From assembly GCA_002426755.1 (NCBI GenBank), contig DINI01000006.1:79128-109634 (forward strand): DNA of 30,507 bases. Direction: 5' to 3'. Both the position numbers and the translations under genes were made by a program. The DNA comes from Flavobacteriaceae bacterium UBA5544. GTDB lineage: Bacteria; Bacteroidota; Bacteroidia; Flavobacteriales; Flavobacteriaceae. Below are positions 1 through 8,324 of this stretch, piece after piece. The notes under the pieces are model-generated. The model saw nothing but the letters and a program-made list of their open reading frames with translations. It was not told the origin of the DNA and did not search any database. How positions within the stretch are numbered: position 1 is the stretch's first letter; each line of letters opens with the position of its first letter.

Positions 1-234
1 AAAAAATTCAGTCGATATTCTCTCAAGAAAGAAACTGAAGTGGAACTACTACTCTACTTCTGTTTAAAATTAAAAGAGTTCAAACCTTCGATACATAAAA
101 ATGTAACTTTAGTGAATATATATACCAGACAGTTATTATTAATCAAAAAGATAGTTGCTACCCTTCACGAAGATTTGCAATATGACTATCAACTTCAAAT
201 TGAGGAATTAGAAAATTCATTTAAACGACTTTAA
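1..234 (+). CDS. C-terminal part of an unidentified protein, truncated by window start
   Basis: The frame is open from the first base, so this is most likely the last 77 codons of a longer gene rather than the 64-codon ORF that could begin at the GTG at 40. The visible part is rich in Lys, Leu and Ile, looks mostly helical and ends in a charged segment (IEELENSFKRL). It has no signal peptide, Cys motif or catalytic motif that I recognise, so I assign no function. It is followed by a 96-bp AT-rich gap before the cytochrome lipoprotein gene on the same strand, and I see no hairpin terminator in that gap. Confidence 0.5.
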   Translation, partial: KKFSRYSLKKETEVELLLYFCLKLKEFKPSIHKNVTLVNIYTRQLLLIKKIVATLHEDLQYDYQLQIEELENSFKRL

Positions 235-330
235 AAGAAAAATATAACCAATACAACGATTAATTCCGATAGAATTCAACTTTTTTATTACTTTCACACC
301 TTTCAATAATTGTGAATATATTACGCCCAA

Positions 331-1599
331 ATGAAAAAATTTAATCTATTGGCAGTGTTAGTTCTGCTGCTTGTTTCTTGTCAAAAAGATGATGAAACAA
401 TTGTTCCTCAATGTGAAATTCCAGTTAATTTATCGGTAAATGACATAACATTCAATGGTGCGACATTAACATGGCAAGACAATACCGCTAATAACGGCTC
501 AACCAACACCGCAACTTTTAAAATTGAATACGGGGTATCAGGTTTTGTATTAGGCTCTGGAACCACTCTTACATCTACAGTTATATCTCTAAATGTAATT
601 AACTTATTACCGAACACGGCTTATGATTTTTATGTTCAAAAAATTTGCAGTTCAAATAATACAAGTGTTTTTTCAGATGTAGGCACTTTCACTACCTTAT
701 CACCTCCTGTGGTGACTGAATTTCGATCAACCTTGTCGGAAATGAATCTTTTTCAAGGAAGTTTAAACAATTTACACCCAAGCCCCTATGCTTTTGAATA
801 CGATTTGAATACCAGATTGTTTACCGATTATGCACACAAACAACGTTTGATAGTTTTACCAGAAGGCACAGCACTTGCAAGTAATGGAGATGGACTACCT
901 AACTTCCCAGACAATACGATAATCGCTAAAACTTTTTACTACAATGTGGATGATAGAGATTTATCTCTAGGAAAAACTATCATAGAAACACGTGTCCTTA
1001 TAAAGAAAAATGGTGTTTGGGAATCTGGGGATTATAAATGGAACGCTTCTCAAACGGAGGCAACTTTAGATGGAGCTGGAGGAACTGTTGCTGTAGCTTG
1101 GATTGACAATTCTGGCACGACCAACAATGTCAATTATCAAATTCCCTCAAACACAGATTGTTTTACTTGCCATCAAACCAGTGGAAGCATGACTCCCATT
1201 GGACCGAAATTGAGAACCTTAAATTTTGAGGTAAACGGTATCAACCAGTTGCAACGTTTAAAGGACATGCAATTATTAACAGGTCTATCAAGCCCTTCAG
1301 ATGTGACAGTGTTGCCTGATTGGCAGGACACATCTGCAACTTTAGAAGAACGAGCAAGAGCCTATTTTGATATACAATGCGCGCATTGCCATTCTGCTGG
1401 TGGATTTTGCGAAATAGAATCAACTTTAAGATTGAGCTATGAAACATCTTTAGATGATTCAAAAATTGTGCAAAGAAAGAACAGTATATCTACTCGGATC
1501 AATACTTATAATTCAGGATTCAGTATGCCTTACATTGGCACCACCATCATACATACAGAAGGAGTCGCCTTAATACAAGCGTATTTGGACACTTTGTAA
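331..1599 (+). CDS. Diheme c-type cytochrome lipoprotein of the SO2930 type with an N-terminal fibronectin III domain
   Basis: The 422-residue product begins with a lipoprotein signal peptide (lipobox LVSC, Cys17), so it should be anchored on the periplasmic side of a membrane. Residues about 28-123 look like a fibronectin type III domain ending in a TFTTL strand. The rest resembles the SO2930 family (TIGR03806): it opens with a TEFRSTLSEMNLF stretch, has a DLNTRLFTDYA block, and carries two haem-binding motifs, CFTCH at 277-281 and CAHCH at 350-354. The two CxxCH motifs predict two covalently bound c haems, hence a role in electron transfer; the partner is unknown. In other bacteria this family often sits beside a beta-helix protein, but none is visible here. 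The ATG at 331 puts the signal peptide directly at the N terminus. A hairpin terminator follows. Confidence 0.85.
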   Translation: MKKFNLLAVLVLLLVSCQKDDETIVPQCEIPVNLSVNDITFNGATLTWQDNTANNGSTNTATFKIEYGVSGFVLGSGTTLTSTVISLNVINLLPNTAYDFYVQKICSSNNTSVFSDVGTFTTLSPPVVTEFRSTLSEMNLFQGSLNNLHPSPYAFEYDLNTRLFTDYAHKQRLIVLPEGTALASNGDGLPNFPDNTIIAKTFYYNVDDRDLSLGKTIIETRVLIKKNGVWESGDYKWNASQTEATLDGAGGTVAVAWIDNSGTTNNVNYQIPSNTDCFTCHQTSGSMTPIGPKLRTLNFEVNGINQLQRLKDMQLLTGLSSPSDVTVLPDWQDTSATLEERARAYFDIQCAHCHSAGGFCEIESTLRLSYETSLDDSKIVQRKNSISTRINTYNSGFSMPYIGTTIIHTEGVALIQAYLDTL

Positions 1600-1618
1600 A
1601 AATTTAAAAGATTCAAAA

Positions 1619-1645
1619 AGACTGCTGAATAGCGGTCTTTTTTTT
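1619..1645 (+). terminator. Rho-independent terminator after the cytochrome gene
   Basis: An 8-bp stem (AGACTGCT / AGCGGTCT, one T-G wobble) with a GAAT loop is followed by a run of eight T. It lies 20 bases after the stop codon at 1599. Confidence 0.8.
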
Positions 1646-1755
1646 GTTAAATACAGCCTTCAACATTAGTTAAAAAAATCTTAAATTAAATGGTAACTTA
1701 CAATCCCATTTAAAGATTACTTATTTTACATCCTTAATTTAAAAACTATCCGATT

Positions 1756-4260
1756 TTGAAACATGTTACTTTAAAAATCTGCTTCATGCTGTCGATATTC
1801 GTAGTAATGTCATGCTCCACAGCAAAAAAAGCAGGAAAATCTAAAGCTGATGCGAATGCCAGTGCTGATGCAAAACCTACCAAAAAACCTGGAAAAGACG
1901 ATATTCAACCGTATGAAAAGGTCATCACCAAAGAGGCAAAAACAGATGATGGACTTTTTAAGGTTCATAAAATAGATGATAGCTACTTTTATGAAATACC
2001 AGATTCATTGTTCGAACGCGAAATGCTTATGGTAACTCGTATCGCCAAAACCGCAAGCGGTTTGGGCTTTGGTGGCGGCAAGCAAGACGAATCCGTTTTG
2101 CGCTGGCAAAAAAAGGACAAAAAAGTATTGTTAAGGGTTGTTTCTTATAATGTAGTTGCCTCTGATTCACTCCCTATTCATGAAGCGGTTGTGAACTCTA
2201 ATTTTGAACCAGTTCTTTTCACCTTTCCTATTAAAGCGTTCAGCAAGGATTCATTAAATACAGTCATAGATGTTACTGATTTGTTTTCTAAAGATGTAAA
2301 GCTTTTAGGTTTTCCGGAAAGAGCTAGAAAAGAATACAAAGTCTCTCGTCTGGAAAGTGATTTATCTTATATAGAAAGTGTAAAAAGTTATCCACTTAAT
2401 ATAGAATCACGTCACGTAAAAACTTATAATGCAGGCGAACCACCTTCAAATTCCGAAACAGGAACCATCACTTTGGAAATGAGCAACTCTATGGTATTGT
2501 TGCCAAAAGTTCCAATGAAACGACGTACGTTCGACCAACGTGTAGGATGGTTCACAAGTGGACAAACAGATTATGGATTGGACGTTCAAGAAAGTAAAAC
2601 TGTAAGATATCTAGACAGATGGCGCTTGGAAGTAAAACCAGAAGATGTTGAAAAGTTTAAACGAGGTGAATTGGTAGAGCCAAAAAAACAAATCGTTTAT
2701 TATATAGATAGAGCAACGCCAGAAAAATGGCGCAAATACATAAAAGAAGGTATCGAAGACTGGCAAGTTGCGTTTGAGGCTGCGGGTTTTAAAAATGCCA
2801 TTATTGCAAAAGATCCTCCAACAAAAGAAGAAGACCCAGATTGGAGCCCTGAAGATGTACGTTTTTCTGTAGTTCGCTATTTGGCTTCTCCAATACCAAA
2901 TGCTAATGGACCACACGTCAGTGACCCAAGAAGTGGCGAAATATTAGAAAGTGACATTAATTGGTACCACAACGTTATGTCATTGCTGCGAAATTGGTTT
3001 TTTGTTCAGACCGCAGCCATCAATCCAGATGCTCAAGGTGTAAAGTTCAAAGATGAAATCATGGGACGCTTGATTCGTTTTGTATCATCTCACGAAGTTG
3101 GTCACACACTCGGATTGCCTCATAATATGGGAAGTAGTGTAGCTTATCCTGTGGATAGTTTACGTAGTGCAGAATTTACTCAAAAATATGGAACAGCGCC
3201 TTCTATTATGGATTATGCGCGTTTCAATTATGTTGCGCAACCAGAAGACAAAGGCGTTGCTTTAATGCCTAACATTGGTGTTTATGATAAATATGCCATT
3301 TCTTGGGGTTACAGACCTATTTTAGATGCTAAAACCGCAGATGACGAAAAGAAAACATTGGATAGCTGGATTTTAAAGCATGCCGATGACCCTAAATACC
3401 GTTTTGGAAAACAACAAAGTGGTGGTGTTATTGATCCAAGCAGCCAGACCGAAGATTTAGGTGATGATGCTATGAAAGCAAGTATGTATGGTATTGCCAA
3501 CATGAAACGTATCATGCCAAACCTCATCAAATGGACAGCTGAAGACGGAAAAGATTATGATGATTTAGGAACGATGTATGAGCAATTGTTAGGACAATTC
3601 AACAGATACATGGGACATGTAGCGGCTAATATTGGTGGTGTATATGAATATTATAAAACATATGACCAGGATGGTGCGGTTTACACACATGTAGATAAAG
3701 AAAAGCAAAAAGCAGCTATGGATTTCCTTCAAAAGCAATTGTTTGAAACGCCTGAATGGATGATTGACAATAACATCTTCAACAAAATAGAAAGTGCCGG
3801 TAATATTGAGCGTATTAGAAATATGCAGACCAGAACACTTAACAATCTATTGGATTTTGGCAGTATGGCTCGTATGAGTGAAAATGAAACCATCAATGGA
3901 AAGGATGCCTACAGCTTGTTGAATATGATGCAAGATTTAAGAAAAGGCATCTTTAGCGAATTGAATAGTGGAAAAGCAATTGACCCATACAGAAGAAATT
4001 TACAACGTGCGTATATTGAGCGCATGGAGTATTTAATGACCAAAGACCAAGAGCAAGTGCCTGCACAATTCAGACGTTTTATTTCAAGAACGAGTGTTGA
4101 CGTAAACCAATCGGATATCAGAGCAGTGACGAGAGCGGAATTGAAAACCTTACAAAGTGCAATTCGTTCAGGATTGGGACGAACAAGCGATTCGATGAGC
4201 AGAATTCACCTTCAAGATGCTTTGGAGCGTATTGATGCGATTTTGAATCCGAAAGGATAA
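1756..4260 (+). CDS. Zinc-dependent metalloprotease lipoprotein (DUF5118/DUF5117/DUF4953 type)
   Basis: This 834-residue exported protein has a lipobox VVMSC (Cys20). The order suggests a short DUF5118-like segment (about 45-90), a DUF5117-like region (about 90-290) and a metzincin-like catalytic region. The zinc motif is HEVGHTLGLPH, giving ligands His446, His450 and His456 with catalytic Glu447, and the Met-turn is SIMDY (Met485). It probably cleaves peptides or proteins in the periplasm or at the outer membrane; the substrate is unknown. The start is a TTG at 1756: the first in-frame ATG (codon 11) would remove the basic N-region of the signal peptide, and an in-frame stop lies at 1735-1737. 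ATT at 1753 is the only close alternative. A strong hairpin follows the stop. Confidence 0.88.
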   Translation: MKHVTLKICFMLSIFVVMSCSTAKKAGKSKADANASADAKPTKKPGKDDIQPYEKVITKEAKTDDGLFKVHKIDDSYFYEIPDSLFEREMLMVTRIAKTASGLGFGGGKQDESVLRWQKKDKKVLLRVVSYNVVASDSLPIHEAVVNSNFEPVLFTFPIKAFSKDSLNTVIDVTDLFSKDVKLLGFPERARKEYKVSRLESDLSYIESVKSYPLNIESRHVKTYNAGEPPSNSETGTITLEMSNSMVLLPKVPMKRRTFDQRVGWFTSGQTDYGLDVQESKTVRYLDRWRLEVKPEDVEKFKRGELVEPKKQIVYYIDRATPEKWRKYIKEGIEDWQVAFEAAGFKNAIIAKDPPTKEEDPDWSPEDVRFSVVRYLASPIPNANGPHVSDPRSGEILESDINWYHNVMSLLRNWFFVQTAAINPDAQGVKFKDEIMGRLIRFVSSHEVGHTLGLPHNMGSSVAYPVDSLRSAEFTQKYGTAPSIMDYARFNYVAQPEDKGVALMPNIGVYDKYAISWGYRPILDAKTADDEKKTLDSWILKHADDPKYRFGKQQSGGVIDPSSQTEDLGDDAMKASMYGIANMKRIMPNLIKWTAEDGKDYDDLGTMYEQLLGQFNRYMGHVAANIGGVYEYYKTYDQDGAVYTHVDKEKQKAAMDFLQKQLFETPEWMIDNNIFNKIESAGNIERIRNMQTRTLNNLLDFGSMARMSENETINGKDAYSLLNMMQDLRKGIFSELNSGKAIDPYRRNLQRAYIERMEYLMTKDQEQVPAQFRRFISRTSVDVNQSDIRAVTRAELKTLQSAIRSGLGRTSDSMSRIHLQDALERIDAILNPKG

Positions 4261-4273
4261 TCCAATATCATAC

Positions 4274-4305
4274 AAAAAAAGGCTTCCAAAACGGAAGCCT
4301 TTTTT
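4274..4305. terminator. Bidirectional terminator between convergent genes
   Basis: A perfect 7-bp stem GGCTTCC/GGAAGCC (4281-4287 and 4293-4299) has an A-run on its left and a T-run on its right. It can therefore end both the metalloprotease transcript (+) and the hydrolase transcript (-), whose stop codon at 4304-4306 lies inside the T-run. Confidence 0.85.
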
Positions 4306-5119
4306 ATTTTAAAATAGTTTCCACGCCATTTCGATAAACTTCGAAATCAATCAAATCATTATGGTGTCCGCCATCAATTTGAATAAATTGAGCTTGGGCC
4401 TTAGGCAAATCTTCGAACAGTTTTTTACCCGATTCAAAAGGCACCACGGCATCATCGGTACCATGAAAAATGGTAATCGGACAATCCACAGCCTTGACAA
4501 ACTCAAAAGTTGGAATTTTATATTTCAATAAATATTTAACCGGAAATATCGGAAATCTATGTTGAGCCACATCCACCATGCTGTAATAAGGCGTTTCCAT
4601 AATCAATTGCCTTGGTTGATTCTTTGAAGCAACATAGCTGGCAATACCAGTTCCCAATGACCGTCCATACAATGTAATATCTGCTTCTTTGTACCGTTTT
4701 TTCAAATAATCATAACATAATTGCGCATCCTTATATAGGGCTTGCTCACTCAATGTGCCTGTACTTTTTCCGTAGGTTCTGTAATCCATAATTAGAACAT
4801 CATAGTTCTGTTTAACAAAATATTCCGCAATCAATCCCCATCGCGACAGGTCACCAGCATTCCCATGGAAATATAGAATGACACCTTTTGGAGTATCTAC
4901 TTTAAAATGAATAGCGTTAATGACTCCATCATCGTGTGTCTTCAAAAACACTTCTTCGTAAGGTTGTGAAAATTGATAGACATGATCTTGAGCTAAAACC
5001 GTTGGCCTAAACAGGATTTTTTCTTGTATAAAATATAACGATGCACCAATCATAACATAAAGTCCTAAAAGGATAAGAATTGTTTTTTTTAGTCTACGGT
5101 TTCGAACTGTGTTGGACAT
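4304..5119 (-). CDS. Membrane-anchored alpha/beta hydrolase (ABHD13/BEM46-like)
   Basis: The 271-residue protein has one N-terminal membrane segment (about 13-31) followed by an alpha/beta-hydrolase fold. Visible elements are the oxyanion-hole motif YFHGN (His85-Gly86), the nucleophile elbow YGRSLG (Ser154), the acid in HGTDDAVVP (Asp223) and a GGHHND segment with the catalytic His (252 or 253). It should be a serine hydrolase acting on an ester, thioester or amide near the inner membrane; the substrate cannot be read from the sequence. Its first 26 bases overlap the end of the upstream paralogue, so the two are probably translated from one mRNA. All triad residues are present, unlike the altered oxyanion motif of its neighbour. 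Confidence 0.85.
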   Translation of the reverse strand: MSNTVRNRRLKKTILILLGLYVMIGASLYFIQEKILFRPTVLAQDHVYQFSQPYEEVFLKTHDDGVINAIHFKVDTPKGVILYFHGNAGDLSRWGLIAEYFVKQNYDVLIMDYRTYGKSTGTLSEQALYKDAQLCYDYLKKRYKEADITLYGRSLGTGIASYVASKNQPRQLIMETPYYSMVDVAQHRFPIFPVKYLLKYKIPTFEFVKAVDCPITIFHGTDDAVVPFESGKKLFEDLPKAQAQFIQIDGGHHNDLIDFEVYRNGVETILK

Positions 5120-5957
5120 TGATACTCGTGGTTGTTAGGTCAATTTTTTGAGGTTTTGAATTGAGAATATCGTCAAGCATTTGATGATACGATTCAAAAT
5201 TATTAAGGTTTTTGTGTCCTCCACCAATGACCGTATGCAATTTAGTCAGTTTCGGATTGATTTTAGACAACTTAACGCTTGTATGATAAGGAATCAATTT
5301 ATCATTGGTACCATGGATGATATGAATTGGGCATTGCACATATTTAAGCCATTTGTAAGTTGGCAATGGATATTTCATTAGGACTGATAATGGCATAAAC
5401 GGCGCATAACGTTTGGTCACATTGGTCAAGCTATAATAGGGGGCGTCCAATATCAATAACTTCGGATTGTTCATCGAAGCCAGTTTAGCCGCAAAACCCG
5501 AACCCAGAGAACGTCCATAAAGAATGATTCTATCTTCAGTAGTCAATGCTTTTAGTTTGTTATAAACCTCTTGCAAATCCCGCTTGATCGCTTTTTGTGA
5601 ACGTCTTCCGGTACTTTTTCCAAAGCCACGATAATCGACCATCAATACATTATAACCATGTCGGGTAAAATCGACCGCAAACTTCCCCCAACCTTTGATA
5701 CTTTTTGAATTCCCCTTGAGGTATAGCACAACACCCTTTGACTCTCCTTTCGGAATAAATCGTATGCCGTTAATAACAGCTCCATCTCTAGTTTCGAGAT
5801 TATGTTCTTCAAATTCTTGGTTGTCATAATTAAATTGAAAATCCTTCGGAAGTTTCTCTGGTTTGAACAACATATAATCCTGCAAATAATACAAAGCGAT
5901 ACTAATGGCAACGTAAATGATTGCAATGGTGATTAATGTGGACAGCCAATAGACCAT
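5094..5957 (-). CDS. Membrane-anchored alpha/beta hydrolase, paralogue with altered oxyanion motif
   Basis: The 287-residue paralogue of the next gene has the same plan: an N-terminal membrane helix (about 5-24), then a hydrolase fold with YGRSLG (nucleophile Ser150), HGTNDKLIP (Asp219) and GGGHKN (His248). The motif that reads HGN in its partner reads KGN here (Lys81-Gly82-Asn83), so the usual oxyanion-hole His is replaced by Lys while the triad is kept. It also has a Ser/Thr-rich tail from about 266 to 287 that overlaps the start of the downstream gene. It may be an active hydrolase with changed specificity or a partner subunit; only assays could tell. The ATG at 5957 begins just before the membrane helix. 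Confidence 0.83.
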   Translation of the reverse strand: MVYWLSTLITIAIIYVAISIALYYLQDYMLFKPEKLPKDFQFNYDNQEFEEHNLETRDGAVINGIRFIPKGESKGVVLYLKGNSKSIKGWGKFAVDFTRHGYNVLMVDYRGFGKSTGRRSQKAIKRDLQEVYNKLKALTTEDRIILYGRSLGSGFAAKLASMNNPKLLILDAPYYSLTNVTKRYAPFMPLSVLMKYPLPTYKWLKYVQCPIHIIHGTNDKLIPYHTSVKLSKINPKLTKLHTVIGGGHKNLNNFESYHQMLDDILNSKPQKIDLTTTSINVQHSSKP

Positions 5958-5985
5958 GTTGCTAGGATTTCTCGATACAAGATAT

Positions 5986-6014
5986 AAAAAAAGGCTTTAG
6001 CATACACTAAAGCC
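5986..6014 (-). terminator. Rho-independent terminator after the M49-type peptidase gene
   Basis: On the minus strand an 8-bp perfect stem GGCTTTAG/CTAAAGCC with a 6-base loop is followed by seven T. It lies 24 bases after the peptidase stop codon and upstream of the hydrolase pair, so it should separate the two transcription units. Confidence 0.82.
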
Positions 6015-6038
6015 CTCTAAATAAGAAATTAAAGAAAT

Positions 6039-7679
6039 TTACAACCCTAAGGTTTCAGTTCCCTGTTCGTAAATGACATCCACAGGAATATTGGCATCAC
6101 TCAAACGATCCAAATCTGCCTGCAATTCTGCTGAAATCAATCCTTTTTCGTCCACCAATTTGGCAACACCATCATAATCACCATTTCCTTGAAGCGTTAG
6201 AATCATGTTTGACATTTCTTCCATTGCGACAATCATCTTGTCAAAATCGACTTTATAAGTCCCATTTTCGTTTCTAGTAAATGCTCCTTTTTCTTTAAAG
6301 AAATTAAAACGAATCATATTTGCCTTACCATGAGCCGATGAAGCTCCAAAACGTACAGAACGGAAGATCCCAGCCATAAATGTGACCATATTATCTTTTA
6401 AATCGTCTTTCAATTCGCCTTTGGCATTCAACTGTTGAATCATATATAGTCCAAGAATATCTGCCTTGCCTTCTTCCAAAGCGCTGGAATGCTCCTTTAA
6501 GGAAGTTCTTACTGTTCCTTTGCCATTAATGGTGTTTTTGATTCCCAAACCATGGGCCACTTCGTGGAACATAGTGTTAGCAAAAAACGCATCAAATGTG
6601 ATATGTTTGCGCTGGCTTTCATCAATCAACACATCAGAAATTGGCAACATGATTTTATCAAACTTCGCGCGCATTGCGTTCTTCAACTGCAAACGGCGTG
6701 TCCCTTTTTTCAATTGCACCTGCTCATCATTTGGCAAATTAATCGCTATCGTTTTACTTCCTGCATTACAATCACCAGCGTAATAAACCACATCATAAGC
6801 GTTTAAATCGCTATCCGTTCCTGGGGTTTCTTTTTTATAGGCTGCATCAACAGGTAACCCAGTTTGAAGTTCTGGTAAGTAAGCACTGAAACGAGCTAAA
6901 CGCTCACTCCATTCCATATCTTTGATAAGTACATATCCTTCATGAGCCGCTTTGTTCCCAAACAGAGCATCTTCATAGGTTTCAATTGGCCCTATGACAA
7001 TATCCAAGGTGTTGGTCTTCATGTCCATCCAAGCGAAATCACTTGGCTGGTAGTTGTCATCCAGCAAAGCTTGAGCTCTTAATTCTAAATAGTTTTTCAA
7101 ACCAGCATCGTCTGCCAACTTGGAAGCTTCCAATAACAAATCAGAGACTTCTTTGACTTCTTTTTCAAATTGTTTGTGGTAAGGAATGGAGTACAATTTC
7201 CCTAGAGAATCACGACGTACAAAATTGTAAATACTAGATTTATTCTCAATAGTAGCGGCCTCAAATTCCTCTTTGGTCATATCTTTTGGATAGAAATTGG
7301 CACCGGCTGGCTTGGCTCCCACGCCCTCCACAAATGGCTTGTTTCCATCTAATCGATCCCATGGACCATAATTGATAATGGTGAACTCTTTAGTGTCTTC
7401 GTCCGTTATGCTATTGAGCAACTCATTTTTGTCCCCATACGCCTCATACCAAAACAAATCGTTCATTTTATTTGCCGCCTTTATAAGCAGTGGCAGCATT
7501 TTTTGTTCGTTCTCTGTAAGTTTACTGATATCAGCCGTTAACTTTACGGTCACATATTTACTTAAATTGTTTTGCATTTCTGTTTGCGTTGTCTCTTCAC
7601 TCATTGGTTCTTCTTTCTTCTCCTCTTTGCAAGAAAAAGCTGCTAAAGCCACCAAAGAACATAGGATTATTTTTTTCAT
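6039..7679 (-). CDS. M49 (dipeptidyl-peptidase III)-like peptidase lipoprotein with a pentapeptide HEVAH motif
   Basis: The 546-residue product starts with a lipoprotein signal (lipobox AFSC, Cys17) followed by an acidic, Lys/Glu-rich linker. The body resembles peptidase family M49. The zinc motif is HEVAHG (His372, Glu373, His376) and the downstream ligand motif is LEEGKAD (Glu403 the likely ligand). Classical dipeptidyl-peptidase III has a six-residue HEXXGH motif; this protein has the shorter HEXXH. It probably cleaves peptides outside the inner membrane. Such proteins are sometimes mislabelled as dihydrofolate reductase. I chose the ATG at 7679, not the one 16 codons upstream at 7727, because it places the signal peptide at the N terminus and agrees with the -7 box at 7703-7710, which would otherwise lie inside the gene. 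Confidence 0.85.
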   Translation of the reverse strand: MKKIILCSLVALAAFSCKEEKKEEPMSEETTQTEMQNNLSKYVTVKLTADISKLTENEQKMLPLLIKAANKMNDLFWYEAYGDKNELLNSITDEDTKEFTIINYGPWDRLDGNKPFVEGVGAKPAGANFYPKDMTKEEFEAATIENKSSIYNFVRRDSLGKLYSIPYHKQFEKEVKEVSDLLLEASKLADDAGLKNYLELRAQALLDDNYQPSDFAWMDMKTNTLDIVIGPIETYEDALFGNKAAHEGYVLIKDMEWSERLARFSAYLPELQTGLPVDAAYKKETPGTDSDLNAYDVVYYAGDCNAGSKTIAINLPNDEQVQLKKGTRRLQLKNAMRAKFDKIMLPISDVLIDESQRKHITFDAFFANTMFHEVAHGLGIKNTINGKGTVRTSLKEHSSALEEGKADILGLYMIQQLNAKGELKDDLKDNMVTFMAGIFRSVRFGASSAHGKANMIRFNFFKEKGAFTRNENGTYKVDFDKMIVAMEEMSNMILTLQGNGDYDGVAKLVDEKGLISAELQADLDRLSDANIPVDVIYEQGTETLGL

Positions 7680-7702
7680 AATATGTTTTAAATTGATTTG
7701 CT

Positions 7703-7710
7703 CAAAGTTA
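7703..7710 (-). promoter_or_regulatory. Bacteroidetes-type -7 promoter box for the M49-like gene
   Basis: On the minus strand the sequence is TAACTTTG, an exact match to TAnnTTTG, placed 23 bases before the chosen ATG at 7679. I see no clear -33 element at the usual distance, so this is a motif match only. Confidence 0.45.
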
Positions 7711-7744
7711 GTCAATTTCCAAATCAATACATAAATGGAAGTTT

Positions 7745-7777
7745 AAAACCTCGCAACTTCAAAAAGCGGCGAGGTTT
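7745..7777 (-). terminator. Probable terminator after the small membrane-protein genes
   Basis: A 9-bp perfect inverted repeat AAACCTCGC/GCGAGGTTT with a 14-base spacer lies 26 bases past the stop of the 161-residue membrane protein. On the minus strand only four T follow, so termination strength is uncertain. Confidence 0.55.
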
Positions 7778-7802
7778 AAGGTCAAAAAAATTAACCTCAT
7801 CA

Positions 7803-8288
7803 TCAAAACAAAAAGATCATATAAACGATAATTCCTTCTGCAATTCCTGTAACGATGCTCATACCAAGAATGTCCTTAATTTTGCTTTTCAGAAAAAAGA
7901 TGGCACTCAAAATAGCCATGATGGCTGCCAATAAAATCTCCAAGGCATCAATTTTGGATAACAAATAGGTAATACCTGTAAATGATGCTGTTATCAAAAG
8001 AGTAATGGCGCAGAATCGGATAATTTCATTTTTAGAATAATTTCCCTCAATAAAACCTTTCTGTAAATCCCTTAAAATGGAAAGTACAAAAAGCAATGGC
8101 ACAACTGATAAAAAGGGCGCAAAGATGACTTTGATGCCTTTTACGATTGACAAATCGTTATAAAAGAAAAAAGCAATTGCAGTAAATGCGAGCAATCCGG
8201 TTACGATGATGGACTGAAACGTAAATAATAATTCTCGTTTGTTTGAGTTCGACTTTGGTGTAGGGCTACTTGTGATGATTGGATTCAT
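7803..8288 (-). CDS. Small multi-pass membrane protein, unknown function
   Basis: I do not recognise this 161-residue protein. After a polar Ser/Pro/Asn-rich N terminus (about 1-20) it has four or five hydrophobic segments, near 23-43, 50-70, 89-108, 113-132 and 140-160. Its second segment and the polar YSKNE loop after it line up loosely by eye with the corresponding part of the 155-residue protein encoded just upstream, so the two may be distant paralogues. The genes are 36 bases apart on the same strand and probably co-transcribed. The 11-mer TAATCATCAAA lies 11 bases before the start codon and recurs 9 bases before the ATG at 8951. No catalytic motif is visible. Confidence 0.65.
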   Translation of the reverse strand: MNPIITSSPTPKSNSNKRELLFTFQSIIVTGLLAFTAIAFFFYNDLSIVKGIKVIFAPFLSVVPLLFVLSILRDLQKGFIEGNYSKNEIIRFCAITLLITASFTGITYLLSKIDALEILLAAIMAILSAIFFLKSKIKDILGMSIVTGIAEGIIVYMIFLF

Positions 8289-8324
8289 AATTTTAAAATT
8301 TTGATGATTAAACGTTTGTTTTGA

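Noticed and set aside
2611..2916. 101-residue minus-strand ORF inside the metalloprotease gene
   Set aside because: No signal, no family match and aromatic-rich content typical of an antisense shadow.
7680..7727. Upstream ATG for the M49-like gene (16 extra codons)
   Set aside because: It would bury the lipoprotein signal and the -7 box at 7703-7710 would lie inside the coding sequence.
7372..7934. Plus-strand ORFs over the start of the M49-like gene
   Set aside because: They are complementary to the N-terminal coding region and its upstream leader, and look like shadows.
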